A stretch of DNA of 64,000 nt from Liolophura sinensis. Its lineage: Eukaryota; Mollusca; Polyplacophora; Chitonida; Chitonidae. The translations under genes and the position numbers were made by a program. Where the stretch lies: positions 26,002,628-26,066,627 of the forward strand of contig NC_088305.1 of the NCBI RefSeq assembly GCF_032854445.1, read 5' to 3'. The notes beneath the pieces are model-generated. The model searched no databases. It was not told where the DNA came from and saw only the letters and a list, made by a program, of their open reading frames with translations. Shown here piece after piece: positions 23,173 through 35,003 of this stretch (positions are counted from its first letter, which is position 1; each line of letters opens with the position of its first letter).

Positions 23173-24047
23173 GAACTTATCGAAGAACTGCGAGTTTCAT
23201 TGCCATGTGTGAATAGCTCGAATAAAAATGACCAGGTAATCCCAAGCCATTAAGCTACTCATCATTACTTTATCTGGTTTATTCTAAATCAAGGTTAAGT
23301 AAATAATCGAAAATGTCAAAATGTAAAGGAAAAGCTCTTTCCACATAGATAACATTTCTATCGCAATGGTGTAAGTCTTAAATCGTAACAAAAATAACAG
23401 ACGTCAAGTTAGCCCCAGGCATGCTTATTGCATAAATGACCATGCATGTATTGTTCAAAATAACGTAACATCATATATTTATATACTTCTAATTTCAGAA
23501 ATCCTCTGTCTGAGCATGCTGCAACGTTAACTGTGCCTACTGCAGCAGGTTTCTACTGTCCGATTCAAGTGCGGTGCCCGGTGGGGTACAGACATAACTA
23601 AAGTTAAACAGATTAAGGACGCACGTATTCTCGAGTTAAATAAAACCTATTAGTATCAATGTAAATCCAACAGTCTTTGCAGGTGGCTAGTAATTGATTG
23701 ACAATAGAGGGGCGGGGTTATTATATTACGTCATACTGGGCTAATCTAATGACGTGTTAGAGGGGTGTGTCTCCGTATACGGCTTATTTGGAAAACAATG
23801 TTCTTGGGGACAATCAGACTAATATGTGTGACACACGTTGGCGAGCCTTTTGATGACGGTATTTTCTTCCAGAGGACACACATTCCATGCGCTGTGTCTT
23901 TCAACGGCGTGAGGAAATGTGCATTCTGTTAAAAAAAGACCAAACAGAAAAAAAAAAACAAGAGCAGCGACGATATTTGATTTTTGATCAGCTTGACGCG
24001 AATTAAATGAAGAAATTTTAAATAGATAAATCTTTAGATAGTAATTA

Positions 24048-24213
24048 GCACCTGCTTCAGGTGACCCAATCAAACCTGTGTGAACATCCTCCAAGCCAAA
24101 CTTCACCTGTCAACTTGAACATCTTAAAAAACATCTGAAATTAAATCAAATAAAAGTGAATGCATTGACAGAGGGCCATTACACTGCCCCCATTTGCTCC
24201 AAACAATTTATTT
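24048..24213 (-). repeat. Right arm of 166-bp inverted repeat
   Basis: Reverse complement of 21,424-21,589. It begins GCACCTGCTTCAGG and ends CAATTTATTT. From 24,214 to 25,470 nothing is recognised in AT-rich sequence. Confidence 0.9.
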
Positions 24214-25470
24214 AAACATGCCCATTCATCGGTTCCTTTGATGTTTAATGTTTATTTGCCATTAGTGATAATTCTCTGGATTTTCCAACCACATTATCTG
24301 GATATTTAATGTAGCATAGATCAGGAATTGATTGAGAGGTTAAGTATAATCTTACTACCAGTGAAATTTACCACTTTTTATTTATGAAATTATATACACT
24401 GTATCCATCTTTGTGATGGTTATGAAAATCTAAGTGAGGACATATTTTTGCACAATTTATGTGTAACTTGAACATAATAACCAGCTCGCCATAACGATCA
24501 AATATATACGACTACAGGATCGTTTAGTGCGTAACTGAAATCCGGTGTTAATAATGAACGCTAAAATAAATGCCAACTATATTTATACAAAACCAAAATT
24601 ACTACATTGTATGAATTCTGTTTGTCGTTCAAGTAAGTGAATTTATAATTATGCTGTATCGAGGTAACCAGGCTTTAATATACTTAATTAAGTTATTATT
24701 TACAATGACATATACATTTTTATATTCATTTCTTTGTCGACTTGAAAATTTTTAATCTACATGTATTTTACATTAGCTTGAATAAACACGTCCCATTTAC
24801 TTAACACGTGTTGTGGGCGATGCAGTTCACTTGCCAAAATAGTTTTATTTCTACACCATTATGCAGCATTAAACAGGTTAGATATTATTAATAGACAATG
24901 GAGAATTTAGACTGCTGTTCAACTCATCCTACATTATCACTGCGGGTGATTTGCGGGTAAATGACACTTGAAGGGCGGAGTTTTCCACATATCTCCACTG
25001 CGTTATTCCGGCAAGGTGTTTGAGTTACGACCGCTTCCGCATTTTGGGGTAATCGTCTCACCTACTCGAAAAATAACCATTAGCTCTATTAAGCTACCTT
25101 ATTGCCTTTTTGTGGATGATACATTTCCAACGAAATCCAAGTGTCAAACCGAACAGCCGTATGCAACCGTATGCAGTCGTATGCAAAGTCGATGATCACA
25201 AGACACATTTTTGAAACAACAAATAGCACCAGTGCCCTAAAGAGTGTGTAAAAACTAATATATAAGTCGTAAATAAAGCGAGTAAAATGTAACAGAGAAG
25301 CAGTCACCACAGTTTTGAATGATGCCAGGAAAACGTTTGATTTTCTGGGCATGACACCCTCAAAGCATGAAGCCCCACAGCAACCATCGAGAAGTGGATT
25401 TGAACTCAGATCATGTTTGAAGACTTTGGTCACCTCAGCAAGTGAAACTCATTTAGTATTTTAAAATCGA

Positions 25471-25808
25471 TCTTTTTTTTTTTTGGTTTTATTCCCAACC
25501 ATGGCCAGTGTCGTATATACGTCGTCATAAAATCGATCGCAGCCTTGGATATATGAACAGTTGCAATCAAAGCGCAGCTGAGATGCATGTCTTGATTATT
25601 AACAATTTCTAAACACAAGATGCATGATTCGGATACTGATTTCATTCATTCGCCTAGAATATACCTTGCTTCTCTCTATCATTATTTAAAACTGTTGACT
25701 CCCCTCCTTGTATGAATTCATCTTGATTTCGTACGTTGTGTACTTTGTCAGTTTTTTGTGGGTTGTGTTAAACATTGTTGTAGGGAATTGGCCTTCCAAA
25801 TGTTGACC
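25471..25808 (-). repeat. SINE family B tail followed by family D
   Basis: 25,478-25,545 is a reversed family B tail with a poly-T stretch. 25,548-25,808 matches family D at 60.97 kb (ATATATGAACAGTTGCAATC, AAGCGCAGCTGAGATGCATG, ATTCGCCTAGAATATACCTT). Confidence 0.6.
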
Positions 25809-25940
25809 TGGGTCCCGTTCTGCGAAATAGCCGCAAACTGCGCCTGGTGGAATTTCCATGACAACACACTGGGAAGTGATACATCACCATGGTAAATGCG
25901 CTTGAAGCAGCGTTGCGACACCTTTGTAGAACGGGTCCCA
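25809..25940. mobile_element. MITE-like element, 132 bp
   Basis: Terminal inverted repeats: TGGGTCCCGTTCTGCGAAA at the left, and at the right the reverse complement reads TGGGACCCGTTCTACAAAG. There is no coding capacity. Nothing is recognised from 25,941 to 27,125. Confidence 0.7.
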
Positions 25941-27125
25941 AGATTTGTATAATTGCGTTTGGTCAGTTGGTGGTACTTAGGGTTAATGAAGATTTGTCTG
26001 TTTCCTTGTCTAAACAGGTTATTAAACAGTGTAAATCTTCTAGATCAGTTAATTCCGACTAATTTCTTGACACCAAAGAAGAATGGTGCCGGGTAAGTGA
26101 GAATTCTCACAATCCTCTGGCAGATATATTTTTTCCAGGTTTTTCAGTCATACAGCTGAGATCCTTCTAGAGCTTGTTCCACTTTTCTCTATTATTAGGT
26201 ATTGGTTTGTTGGATTTCAGAGTCAGTTGCTAGACATGACGATTGCTTCATGGTGCCCAGATCCTTCTGCCTTTACCATTAATCCTTCTGCATACAAGTG
26301 AACTAAATCTTTGCTACATTGTCTCCCACGTGCTGGGCGCTAGGTTCTTCCTGGTTGTCACGGTCGTACCAATGTGACCGACTCAACCATGGCTCGCACA
26401 GCTAGCAGACATGCGTGTTGGTAGATTTACCAGTGCGGCTCCAAATACACTCACCATTCAAAGCGTGGAAAGGGTTCAACGTGCTTAACGCATGGGCAAA
26501 ATGTAAGTCACTTGCTTTATAACTGGGGGAAAACTGGGAAAGGGTCGGGATTTTCACTAAAAGCTAGAATTTGTTGCTAAATCCTGAACAGACTGATAGA
26601 TAGTTCATACTTGATAAACCTGGTTTACGGTTACAGCTCTTGCAGCTCCTTCCCTGAGTTGTATGATTAAAGAGGTTACAGCGCAGGGCAGTACATTCTG
26701 ATGTAAGCATCTGTCGAATAAAAGAACATCTGTGACAAATGAGGCAGTGATACAAGCATGCAATGTGACCCGATGGTTAATGCTATTCGAAGAAAAATGT
26801 CCTTCTCACGTAATTCATGGTGTATATAGATGGCAGGTCAGGTGGTGGCACCCATAGTGGCTGGTTACTGCGGTGAATCGTTATGTTTGCCCATTACATT
26901 TGCTCAAAGTGATCCACCACACTGTCAACAGAACGTTTTATTGTAATAGTTAATAGGACGTTAGTAGCCCTGTGTATTTTTACATTGTCTCGGTAAATCT
27001 GGCATCGGACCGGGCTGTTGTCTGTAGCGGAACAACGTACTTTTATTTCACATGGGTTGCAGACGCAAAGTCAGCATTGGATAGGGAATTTATAGATTTT
27101 TCCACTCTCAGTTCTTGTGGGGTCT

Positions 27126-27680
27126 TGGTGAAAACGTGTTCAACGATATAAGAGAAGACTTACAGCACAAAGAGTGAAATCAGAACAGCGACGACATTGT
27201 GGTAATTGGCATATGGTCATGTGGCCGTGTGCAAGATCCCATGTCTTCTACCATATCAGATGTGTGGGAATGCAATTTGTCAGTAATTTGCTAAAGGTCA
27301 CTGGTGTGGAATCCACAATCTCACGCTGCTGCCGAAAGCGTCATGGGATAAGTACGCATGCCATGTCACCCCGAATGTCAAGAAATCACTCTCATCCCGC
27401 CAGTCATAGATGATAAAGCGTGTAATAATCCATGGATTTATAGATTTGTAGAAGGTACGGGGCCTTCGTGACATTAATGATCGAGAATACTCGTGTGTCC
27501 GTTTGTAAAGCCGTTAACTTTCATTAACTAATTAATTGACGAGGAAAAGTTCGTCAGTAACTTGCCAAAGGCCGGTAGTTCATCCAGGCACACCAGTTTC
27601 CTCTAACCATAAACTGTCATCGTATAAGTGGAACATTCTTGAGAATGGCGTTAAAAAATATTGAAACAAATAAATAAAAA
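27126..27680 (+). repeat. Family C copy and SINE A 3' fragment
   Basis: 27,130-27,240 resembles family C (ACTTACAGCACAAAGAG, CAGCGACGACA, GGCATATGGTCA). 27,570-27,680 is a family A tail (CATCGTATAAGTGGAACATT). From 27,681 to 28,087 nothing is recognised. Confidence 0.5.
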
Positions 27681-28087
27681 TACGGCAGCTCTAGGCGATG
27701 TCATTGGCTCAGACCCAATTAACCCAAGTATCCAAATCTCAGTGACTTGGTCTGTTGCGAACATCTGGAAAAAACTGGTCTAACAAAATATCTTTCGTTT
27801 GAAATGGGTAAACTGACATAAATGTTACATCTGATTAACAATTATGCACATACCTCAGACCCCACATTAACAAAACGTCATAAATCGGTTATTCACAATT
27901 TATCGTGTTTGACTCCAGACAACGTCAGTTGCGGAATTTTCTTGTGCTGAACAGCTATAGCAGTTTCCTAAAAAATAGACATATCATACAGAATTCACGA
28001 CAACGAATATGGCTTTGCGCACTTCGTTTAGCAACATGGAAACGATTCAGAAAAAATCCCATTTGTAAATTGCCTTAATGCAAGATG

Positions 28088-28093
28088 TTTATT
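28088..28093 (-). other. Possible polyadenylation signal, SLC23 gene A
   Basis: Minus-strand AATAAA about 450 bases after the stop codon. It is the first match I found; other signals may be used. Confidence 0.35.
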
Positions 28094-28540
28094 GCCAAGA
28101 ATGTATGACAACTCAGACAATCGTATTGTTATGATAAACCTGTTCTTAACGCCAAATCAGCAGGTGACAAGAATGGTAGTTTTGAAGATCTAAGTAAGGG
28201 CACACCCTTTGTTGTTCCAACAATGCACGGGCTGGCCTTGACTAAATCAATGTCAACTCTTCGTGTCTTCAGGGTTGAGTCTAACATTCTTGTTGGTTAT
28301 TTCCAGGTTCATTTCGAAGCAATGTAACATGTTTTGACCAAGGAAGAGACGTTGCCTCATGGCTTCGACTCTAGAGAGTGCTGATTTCAATAGCTTGCTA
28401 CGCAGGGGCCCGTTTTACAGCGCTGTCGCATCAATTTGCGCAAAAAACAAAACACATGCATTAAGGTTAAAGCACGACAATATTAAACATGTCTGCAATG
28501 GGGAGCTAGTAAAAGCCAGTAAAAAGCTTGCGGTTGTCTT

Positions 28541-28857
28541 TCATAATTTTGTCGTTGTTGGGAGATTAATTACGGCGATACCTTCGTCTTCCATCGTCGC
28601 TGCCTCGTTCACGTACCCGTTTTCATCAGTTTCCGGCGAGTCAAATGAACCCTCTTTAGCACAACAGGGAAAACACATTCCACATCCCCTAAAACTTGGA
28701 CAAAAGGGGACATAACTCGTCCATCGCCACCTATTGAGATATTTCTGAACAAGCGGGAAATCATAAGCACTATAGTCCACTGCTTTCCCGGAGGCAACAT
28801 CACTGGCTGACAGAAGCGCCTGCCGCCACTTTCTGATCCCTCTCTCCTCCTCCGTAC
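28541..28857 (-). CDS. SLC23A-like: SLC23 A exon 14 (last; C-terminal tail)
   Basis: It reads [25 protein letters not shown], then the cytosolic tail with a cysteine cluster CGMCFPCC, ending PTTTKL and TGA. The Cys cluster could be palmitoylated, which is a guess. Confidence 0.92.
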
Positions 28858-31800
28858 CTGGTTGAATACAAAAATATATTTATAAATGCAGCGAGAACTA
28901 TGAAAGAAGTTCCTCTTGTTCAAAGTAAATGTCAGGAAAATGAGCCACATGATCAGTGTTTCTCAAATTCTATAGAAAAGAATTCATGTCTTAAAAAAAT
29001 GAAATTTGATGAATTTGTTGGTTTCCTGTGAGATCTAGCCGGTTTCCTCTACAATGATAAATAAAAGATTAAGAATTATAACCATCATAAATCAATCTAT
29101 GGTCTATGAACAGGCCTAGGAAGTTCATGTACCGCGTAATCCTTAAGGGACGTAACCGCCAGACCCATTTAAAAACCAATCCAAAATTCCAGATCCCAAG
29201 CAACTGGTGGTGTTCCATTACGAACTTTTTCCGCTGAGACATTAACGAATGCTCTCTGAATGTCAACAAGTATCTTTTACAATGGGATCCTTTACAACCT
29301 GTTTGATCATAGGCGGACCATTTATATCTACATGGTGGATTGCTAAAACAATCTTCTTTTTCAGATACTCCAGCCAAGGATCTGCTTTCTCTCGTAGTGA
29401 CGACTTATTAACCAAGTTTTCAAGTGCTGAAGGTATAACTTTTTCTGAATTTGATTTTAACTTTCGTCTGTCCTTTATACTTGGAAACCCCGACAACTAA
29501 CTGTTTATGTCACGATGATAGTAAGCGCACGAGTCAGAGTCAGGATATGTTTACACTTTTCATCAACAAAAACAGATGACCCACAATCGCAACTATATAG
29601 ACGCCGAAGTATAAGGTCGAAATCCGTGATAGCGTGGGAGTAATTGAAGGTATAGGTTTACTATTCTCATAGGATATGCATGAGGGCCCTTGTGTTCAGC
29701 ATTATAGCACTGGTAGTTTAATACAGTCACGATATATAAACAGAATAAAGCAGGCTAGTATACACACCACATCTGAATAACGTATCTAAGGTGAATCAAG
29801 AGTGCTAAGGGAAAAATACACACAAGCAGTAAAAAGAAAGATTGTTAAAAAGGTACGTTTAGGATAAGTGTTTTAAACGTTTGTGCAAATCAAATTATCT
29901 ACATAAGGCCTGTATGTCTTGACCTGAAGAAGCAGTCTTTACAAGTTCATTAAAGAGACAAGCATCAACGATTTTAAACATATTTTAAAATGTTCATAAT
30001 CATAGCGTAATAAACTAATAAAATAAGGAGACCAATAGAAATCATGGTATTCAAAGTTCACCAGGAGATGCGACTGTAGAAAAAACATATGGGGGCTTTA
30101 CTACACAAAAACAGGAAATGGGCGAACAACATGATGAATCTGAATAAAACATGGGAACACGGCTGGCACACTGGTAGGAATATGGAAACAGGGGAAATAT
30201 TTGGAAAACGAGTGTAATGTTATAATTTATGCGTCGAAACAGACATTCCTATAACAGACGTCAAAATGGACGTTCCGTGTCAATAATTGCAAGGCCAGTT
30301 TCCGAAAATAACGTATACATGTTCATATATAATGTAAGGAATTAGACCGGATTCATGCAAAGGAAGTAGCCAACAGTTTCTAATCATGTTGGAAATAAAT
30401 GTTCTAGGTGAATCAAAGTTTATTCATACGTATTTCAGATGCGCTTTGACTGCAACATTTCATGTGTTCTACGTAGAGATCTAATTCAACCCGTTCCTTC
30501 GCAGATGTGTGAACCACAGGCGATATGTGCTAATGATCATGTAAGTGGTTATTATGTAAACATTCACATGAACAGTCAGAGTAGAACCCTAACTGTAGTA
30601 ACTAGAGAAGAAGCCGGATTTCACCGGTAATATGTGTGATTATACTTCTATATTACCACGCTGCTGTCAATGCTCTTCTTTTACTCTCTATGTTGTCGTC
30701 TTTTACATTATACATTATGTATGAGCGTGTCTGCGTGGAATTCGTGCACTATATGTGCGGAACACGTCCATTTTGACAACACTTAACTGACAAATTAAGG
30801 CCGATTGTTTTGCTTAACACAAATGATCTACCGAGGATTTGTTCCACCTGTATAGCAAGTTATCTTAAAGAAATTTTAACATTCATTTCGGCATACCTTT
30901 TCAGATTGAAACAATCTAAAACATAATATGGAAGTGTCAATTTACAAATGGTTAATTTATAGTTCATAAATATATTTCATTAAAGAAGCGAAACGTGTGG
31001 GATTAAAATGACGTCCTTAAGGATCTCTAAACAAATGAAGATAATATAATTACAGACGTACAGAATGGAGAGTAAAACCAGAGCAGCGATGTCAGTTGCC
31101 ATATATTAGACGTCACTGGTCTAGAAATACTCAAAATGCTGTCTTGTCATTACATTTAACATACGATACGACATTTAAACAATGCAAAGGGCTCAGGCCT
31201 AGGGGATGCCTCGCCCACCAGCAGGAATCCTGGTTTATGCAGGAATACAATACAATAATAATATAAAGAACGTAAACAATAGAGAGTAAAATTAGAGCAA
31301 CGACGACAGTGTGATAGCTGGCAAATGGTCACACGATACCGGTGAAATAAGGCCTCTTGTCAGTTTACCTCAGTCAGGGTTTTATTCTAACTGTTCATGT
31401 AAAAGCATAAATAGTAGCAAATTACACGTCAGAAATAAGCCAATCAATACCTGAAATTATTTGTCATTTAACGATCTAACAAATGACAAAAGATGGTTTT
31501 GGTAATACTGTATCTTCAAACTCAAAAGATGTCATTGTACCAATTATTCTGTTTGACAGCCAGTACCAGTTATAGACTTATTGGGCACTGTCATGCGCAT
31601 TGAGAGAACAGAGGACTTTTGCTATAAGTGTTTAGAGTTCAAATTGAACGAAATAATGCTAGTAATTGTTTACTCTATTTATAATCGTCAACATACACTC
31701 ACTATATTTACAATCGACAACACTTGTAACATTTGGAAAAAGTATTACTCTTAGTCTATAGTATCTTTTTAACGAAAATTATTACTGAAAGTAGCTCTTT

Positions 31801-34800
31801 AAATCTTTCAGCAGCACTGATGAACCAGCTGCTACCAGTGGCAGTACTCTGTGTGCCGTAATTCTTCTAAAATTTGGCATATATATTAGAAGTGTTGAAA
31901 GAACGTTACATTCCTTTACAAGCTTTTTGGAAAAGTAAGGATATGAGCATGTTGTTCATCAGATGGTCTAACCATATGAGAAAAAAGAAACACAATATTC
32001 CTGCCACAATTACATATATATTGGTTAAAATGAGCAAATCAGGTGCCCCAAATGTTTGAAGAAATATGGTACTGCATACAGTGGTTTGTTTTCCAGATAT
32101 AACTGTTGCAAACTTCGCAAAAAAACATCTCCATTTCTCAGAAAGTATGATACTTCTAATGTTTGGAAATCAAATCGAAGCGTCGAAAGTTTTCCACGAG
32201 ACTATCGATTCTAATTTGAACTTAAAAATCACGATAAAAGAGTTTATCCTACTTTAACGTCAGTCTAAGTACTTGCCATATGTTTACAATTAACCCAGCT
32301 TAAACCAACAAAGTTCTTACCTGGAACCGTGTTATCCAGGACAAATCCACAAAAGCCCCCGACAAACATATTCGTGCTGCATAATACTGTGAGAATCTGA
32401 TCCGCGACATCACTACCTGACAACAACAACAACATCAAGAGCTGCCAACAGCTGGAAAGGAAGATGGTAAATGAATCCCTTTTTTCTGAAATATTTTCTA
32501 CAAATATACATACGGGTGCTGTGGGCAAATGCGTGTAAACACATCAATCCAGATACATTCATACATGTGCATTCAATTTTTTTACGTACGTGGTGTTTAG
32601 GCCTATTTGGCATTCGGTTGACTGAAATTTACCTGTTTGTTTAAGATTATACGATGATTAATTCATTTACACAATCATAAGCATTTCGAGGAAATGTTTA
32701 GGGGGCCTCCGTGGCTCAGTCGGTTAGCGCGCTAGCGCAGCGTAATGACCCAGGAGCCTCTCACCAATGCGGTCGCTGTGAGTTTAAGTCCAGCTCATGC
32801 TGGCTTCCTCTCCGCTCCGGCCGTAAGTGGGAAGGTCTGCCAGCAACCTGCGGATGGTCGTGGGTTTCCTCCGGGCTGTGCCACCCACCATAATGCTGGC
32901 CGCCGTCGTATAAGTGAAATATTCTTGAGTACGGCGTAAAACACCAATCCAAAAAAAAAAAAAAATGTTTAGAAAAATTCAATAAGTACAACACAAACTC
33001 ATTGATGTATCTACTTTTTCTCTCACAGAAAGTGAAAACCTGATGATTGAGCTGTACTGCATGTATGCATTGGTGCTTTTATCGTTAACTGATTACAGGG
33101 TAACGGTTTACTGTTTTTTCGACGATTCTTGAAGCATGCCTGTCTTCGGTTAAACATTGAGATCTAAAAGTAAATACATGTAGTAGCAAACACAAACTCA
33201 CCTGTCTTGATAGCGTCCCGATTGCTACTCAACCAATTCGGTAAACTCAAGCCAAAAAATATAGAAAACCCAAGAATGAAAAGATTCCTGGAAGAATTCA
33301 GGTCCACAAATTGGAGGTTTGAAAGTCCCACCGCTGTCACCATTCCTATACCAATCACGCAAAAGACGGGTTTAGGAAAGAAAATAAACGAAATGGGATT
33401 AGTTAACCATACATGGTGTGTGATAGCTTTTTCTTCTTTATATATATATCTTGTTCAATGACGTATTTTATACTACAACATTAGTTATTTGATAGGATTT
33501 TTTCTCTTATATGGCGGAGTACATTAGGACTGTGGCTGGAGGAAACCGGAAAGGTCATTGCGCCTTGGACGTACCAACACGCCGAATCAGTATCGCAAGA
33601 GTGTTGCGAGTTCACAGAGGTTTAGACGAGATAAGGTTTGAAAGAAGAGTGGCGGGGGAAGTACTCTCGCAAACTAACGCGGCTAATACACGTGATTTGA
33701 TGGTAGCTGCTAATGGTAAAAAACATATACATCATAAATATGTATATTCAAAATACCAACTACCGTATAATCACGACTTTTAACATGCGTCAGTTTGCTA
33801 GAGCCTCCATCTCATCTTGTCCAAACCTATGTGAATTCTTCAGAGCCCTGAAATGCCGATCCAATACACATTTAAAAATTCAAAAATATACATGAACAGC
33901 ACTCAGTCCCCCAACACAGAGGCAAAAGAGTTTTGATATGTCTAATGCATGGCTTTTGTCTGAGATCTTCTGTACTTTGGACAATAGGGAATGGACTGGG
34001 GACACGTCGTGCTGTTCTAAACCGCTACAAGTTTTCTGTTCCTTTTGACGTGGCTACCGGTGGTTTTGTCGGACTATTGATTTTCCTGTTCGGTCTGGTG
34101 TGGCTTAAAGTCCACAAGACAAATGAGATCCTGGGAGAATTATGCGAGGAAACTCCAAAATGCCGAGAAAAGTCCGCATCTACACTCGGCTTGGTTTCGG
34201 GAGGGCGATGCTGCAGAACTCTTGACGATGGTAAAATAAATTGCTGAAATACTGAGTCAAAATAAAGTATTTGCTTTTCGGAATAACACTACTTGTTAGT
34301 ACGTGAAACATACATGTATCTTTGGACCTACTGAAGTTTGGTTAGCGTCAACATCATCCCCCCCCCTCCCGCCACCAACCAATATTGTAACATGAACGTA
34401 ACTCAGACCTTACCAAACATGACCATAAACATTCCTCCTACTACTGGGGTGGGTAAGGTGACGAAGAGGGCGCCGAATTTGCCCAGACATCCCAGGACGA
34501 TCATGATTAACCCACCGACCTGCACCACCCTGCGGCTGCCCACCTGTCAGGCAGAACACAACAATGCTACAGTCAAACGTTTTCACGGTTTTGTTGAAAG
34601 ATGAAAATATCGGCCTTATGGGTCTTGTTAAACCAAATAAGTCAAAGATTAGAATCTATTACTCCTTAGCTAAATTTCAGCTCCCGTCTAAAACGTCACA
34701 GACACTTTTTTTCCGATTTTATATTTTCACATGGATGTATGAAATTCGTCCCTCGTATACTTCTAGTGCATCAAATGAAATGGTTTACAGGTAAATTGAC

Positions 34801-34964
34801 ACAGAGTAAATACCATAAGGAAATGTGGGCTAAAACTTTACTGATTATTCTTCAAACAATGTTTTCGGTTGACCGGTTGAAGGGCGTAGGTTTCCTTCTA
34901 CCATATTTCTAGCCGCAGTATTAAAAGTGAAATACTCTTGAGTATTTGCCGTAACAACACCAAA

Positions 34965-35003
<39 letters not shown>

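Larger units (their letters stand above)
16315..23940. repeat. Tandem array of about 2.1-2.4 kb units (four copies)
   Basis: Three modules recur in order. M1 (CTCATCG..ACTCACGT, ATTAGAAAACAACA, AAGGCTTATTTTCA) is near 16,320, 18,460, 20,600 and 21,835. M2 (GTCGTCACGGTCA, AGGATTAATGT, CTTGACTTC, TTGATGTTTAATGTTTATG) is near 17,085, 19,465 and 22,675. M3 (GTAAATCCAACAGTC, TTGCAGGTG, TAATCC, TGACACAC) is near 17,695, 20,050, partly 21,535, and 23,505. The third copy lacks M2 and most of M3. Copies are diverged and none carries a credible long reading frame. M3 keeps TAATCC or TAATCT, and two copies share ATTACGTCAT. It may be a segmental duplication of regulatory or simply non-coding DNA. Confidence 0.75.

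Noticed and set aside
28398-28430. GGGGCCCGTTTTACAGCG as a MITE end
   Set aside because: No inverted partner end was found nearby, and the site is in the 3' region of SLC23 A.
29263-29496. Minus-strand charged open frame in the last SLC23 A intron
   Set aside because: 77 codons, no family recognised, no splice context; kept only as an unassigned note.
32702-32790. Possible tRNA gene
   Set aside because: The tRNA-like head belongs to a full SINE with target-site duplication and tail, and lacks a closed acceptor stem.
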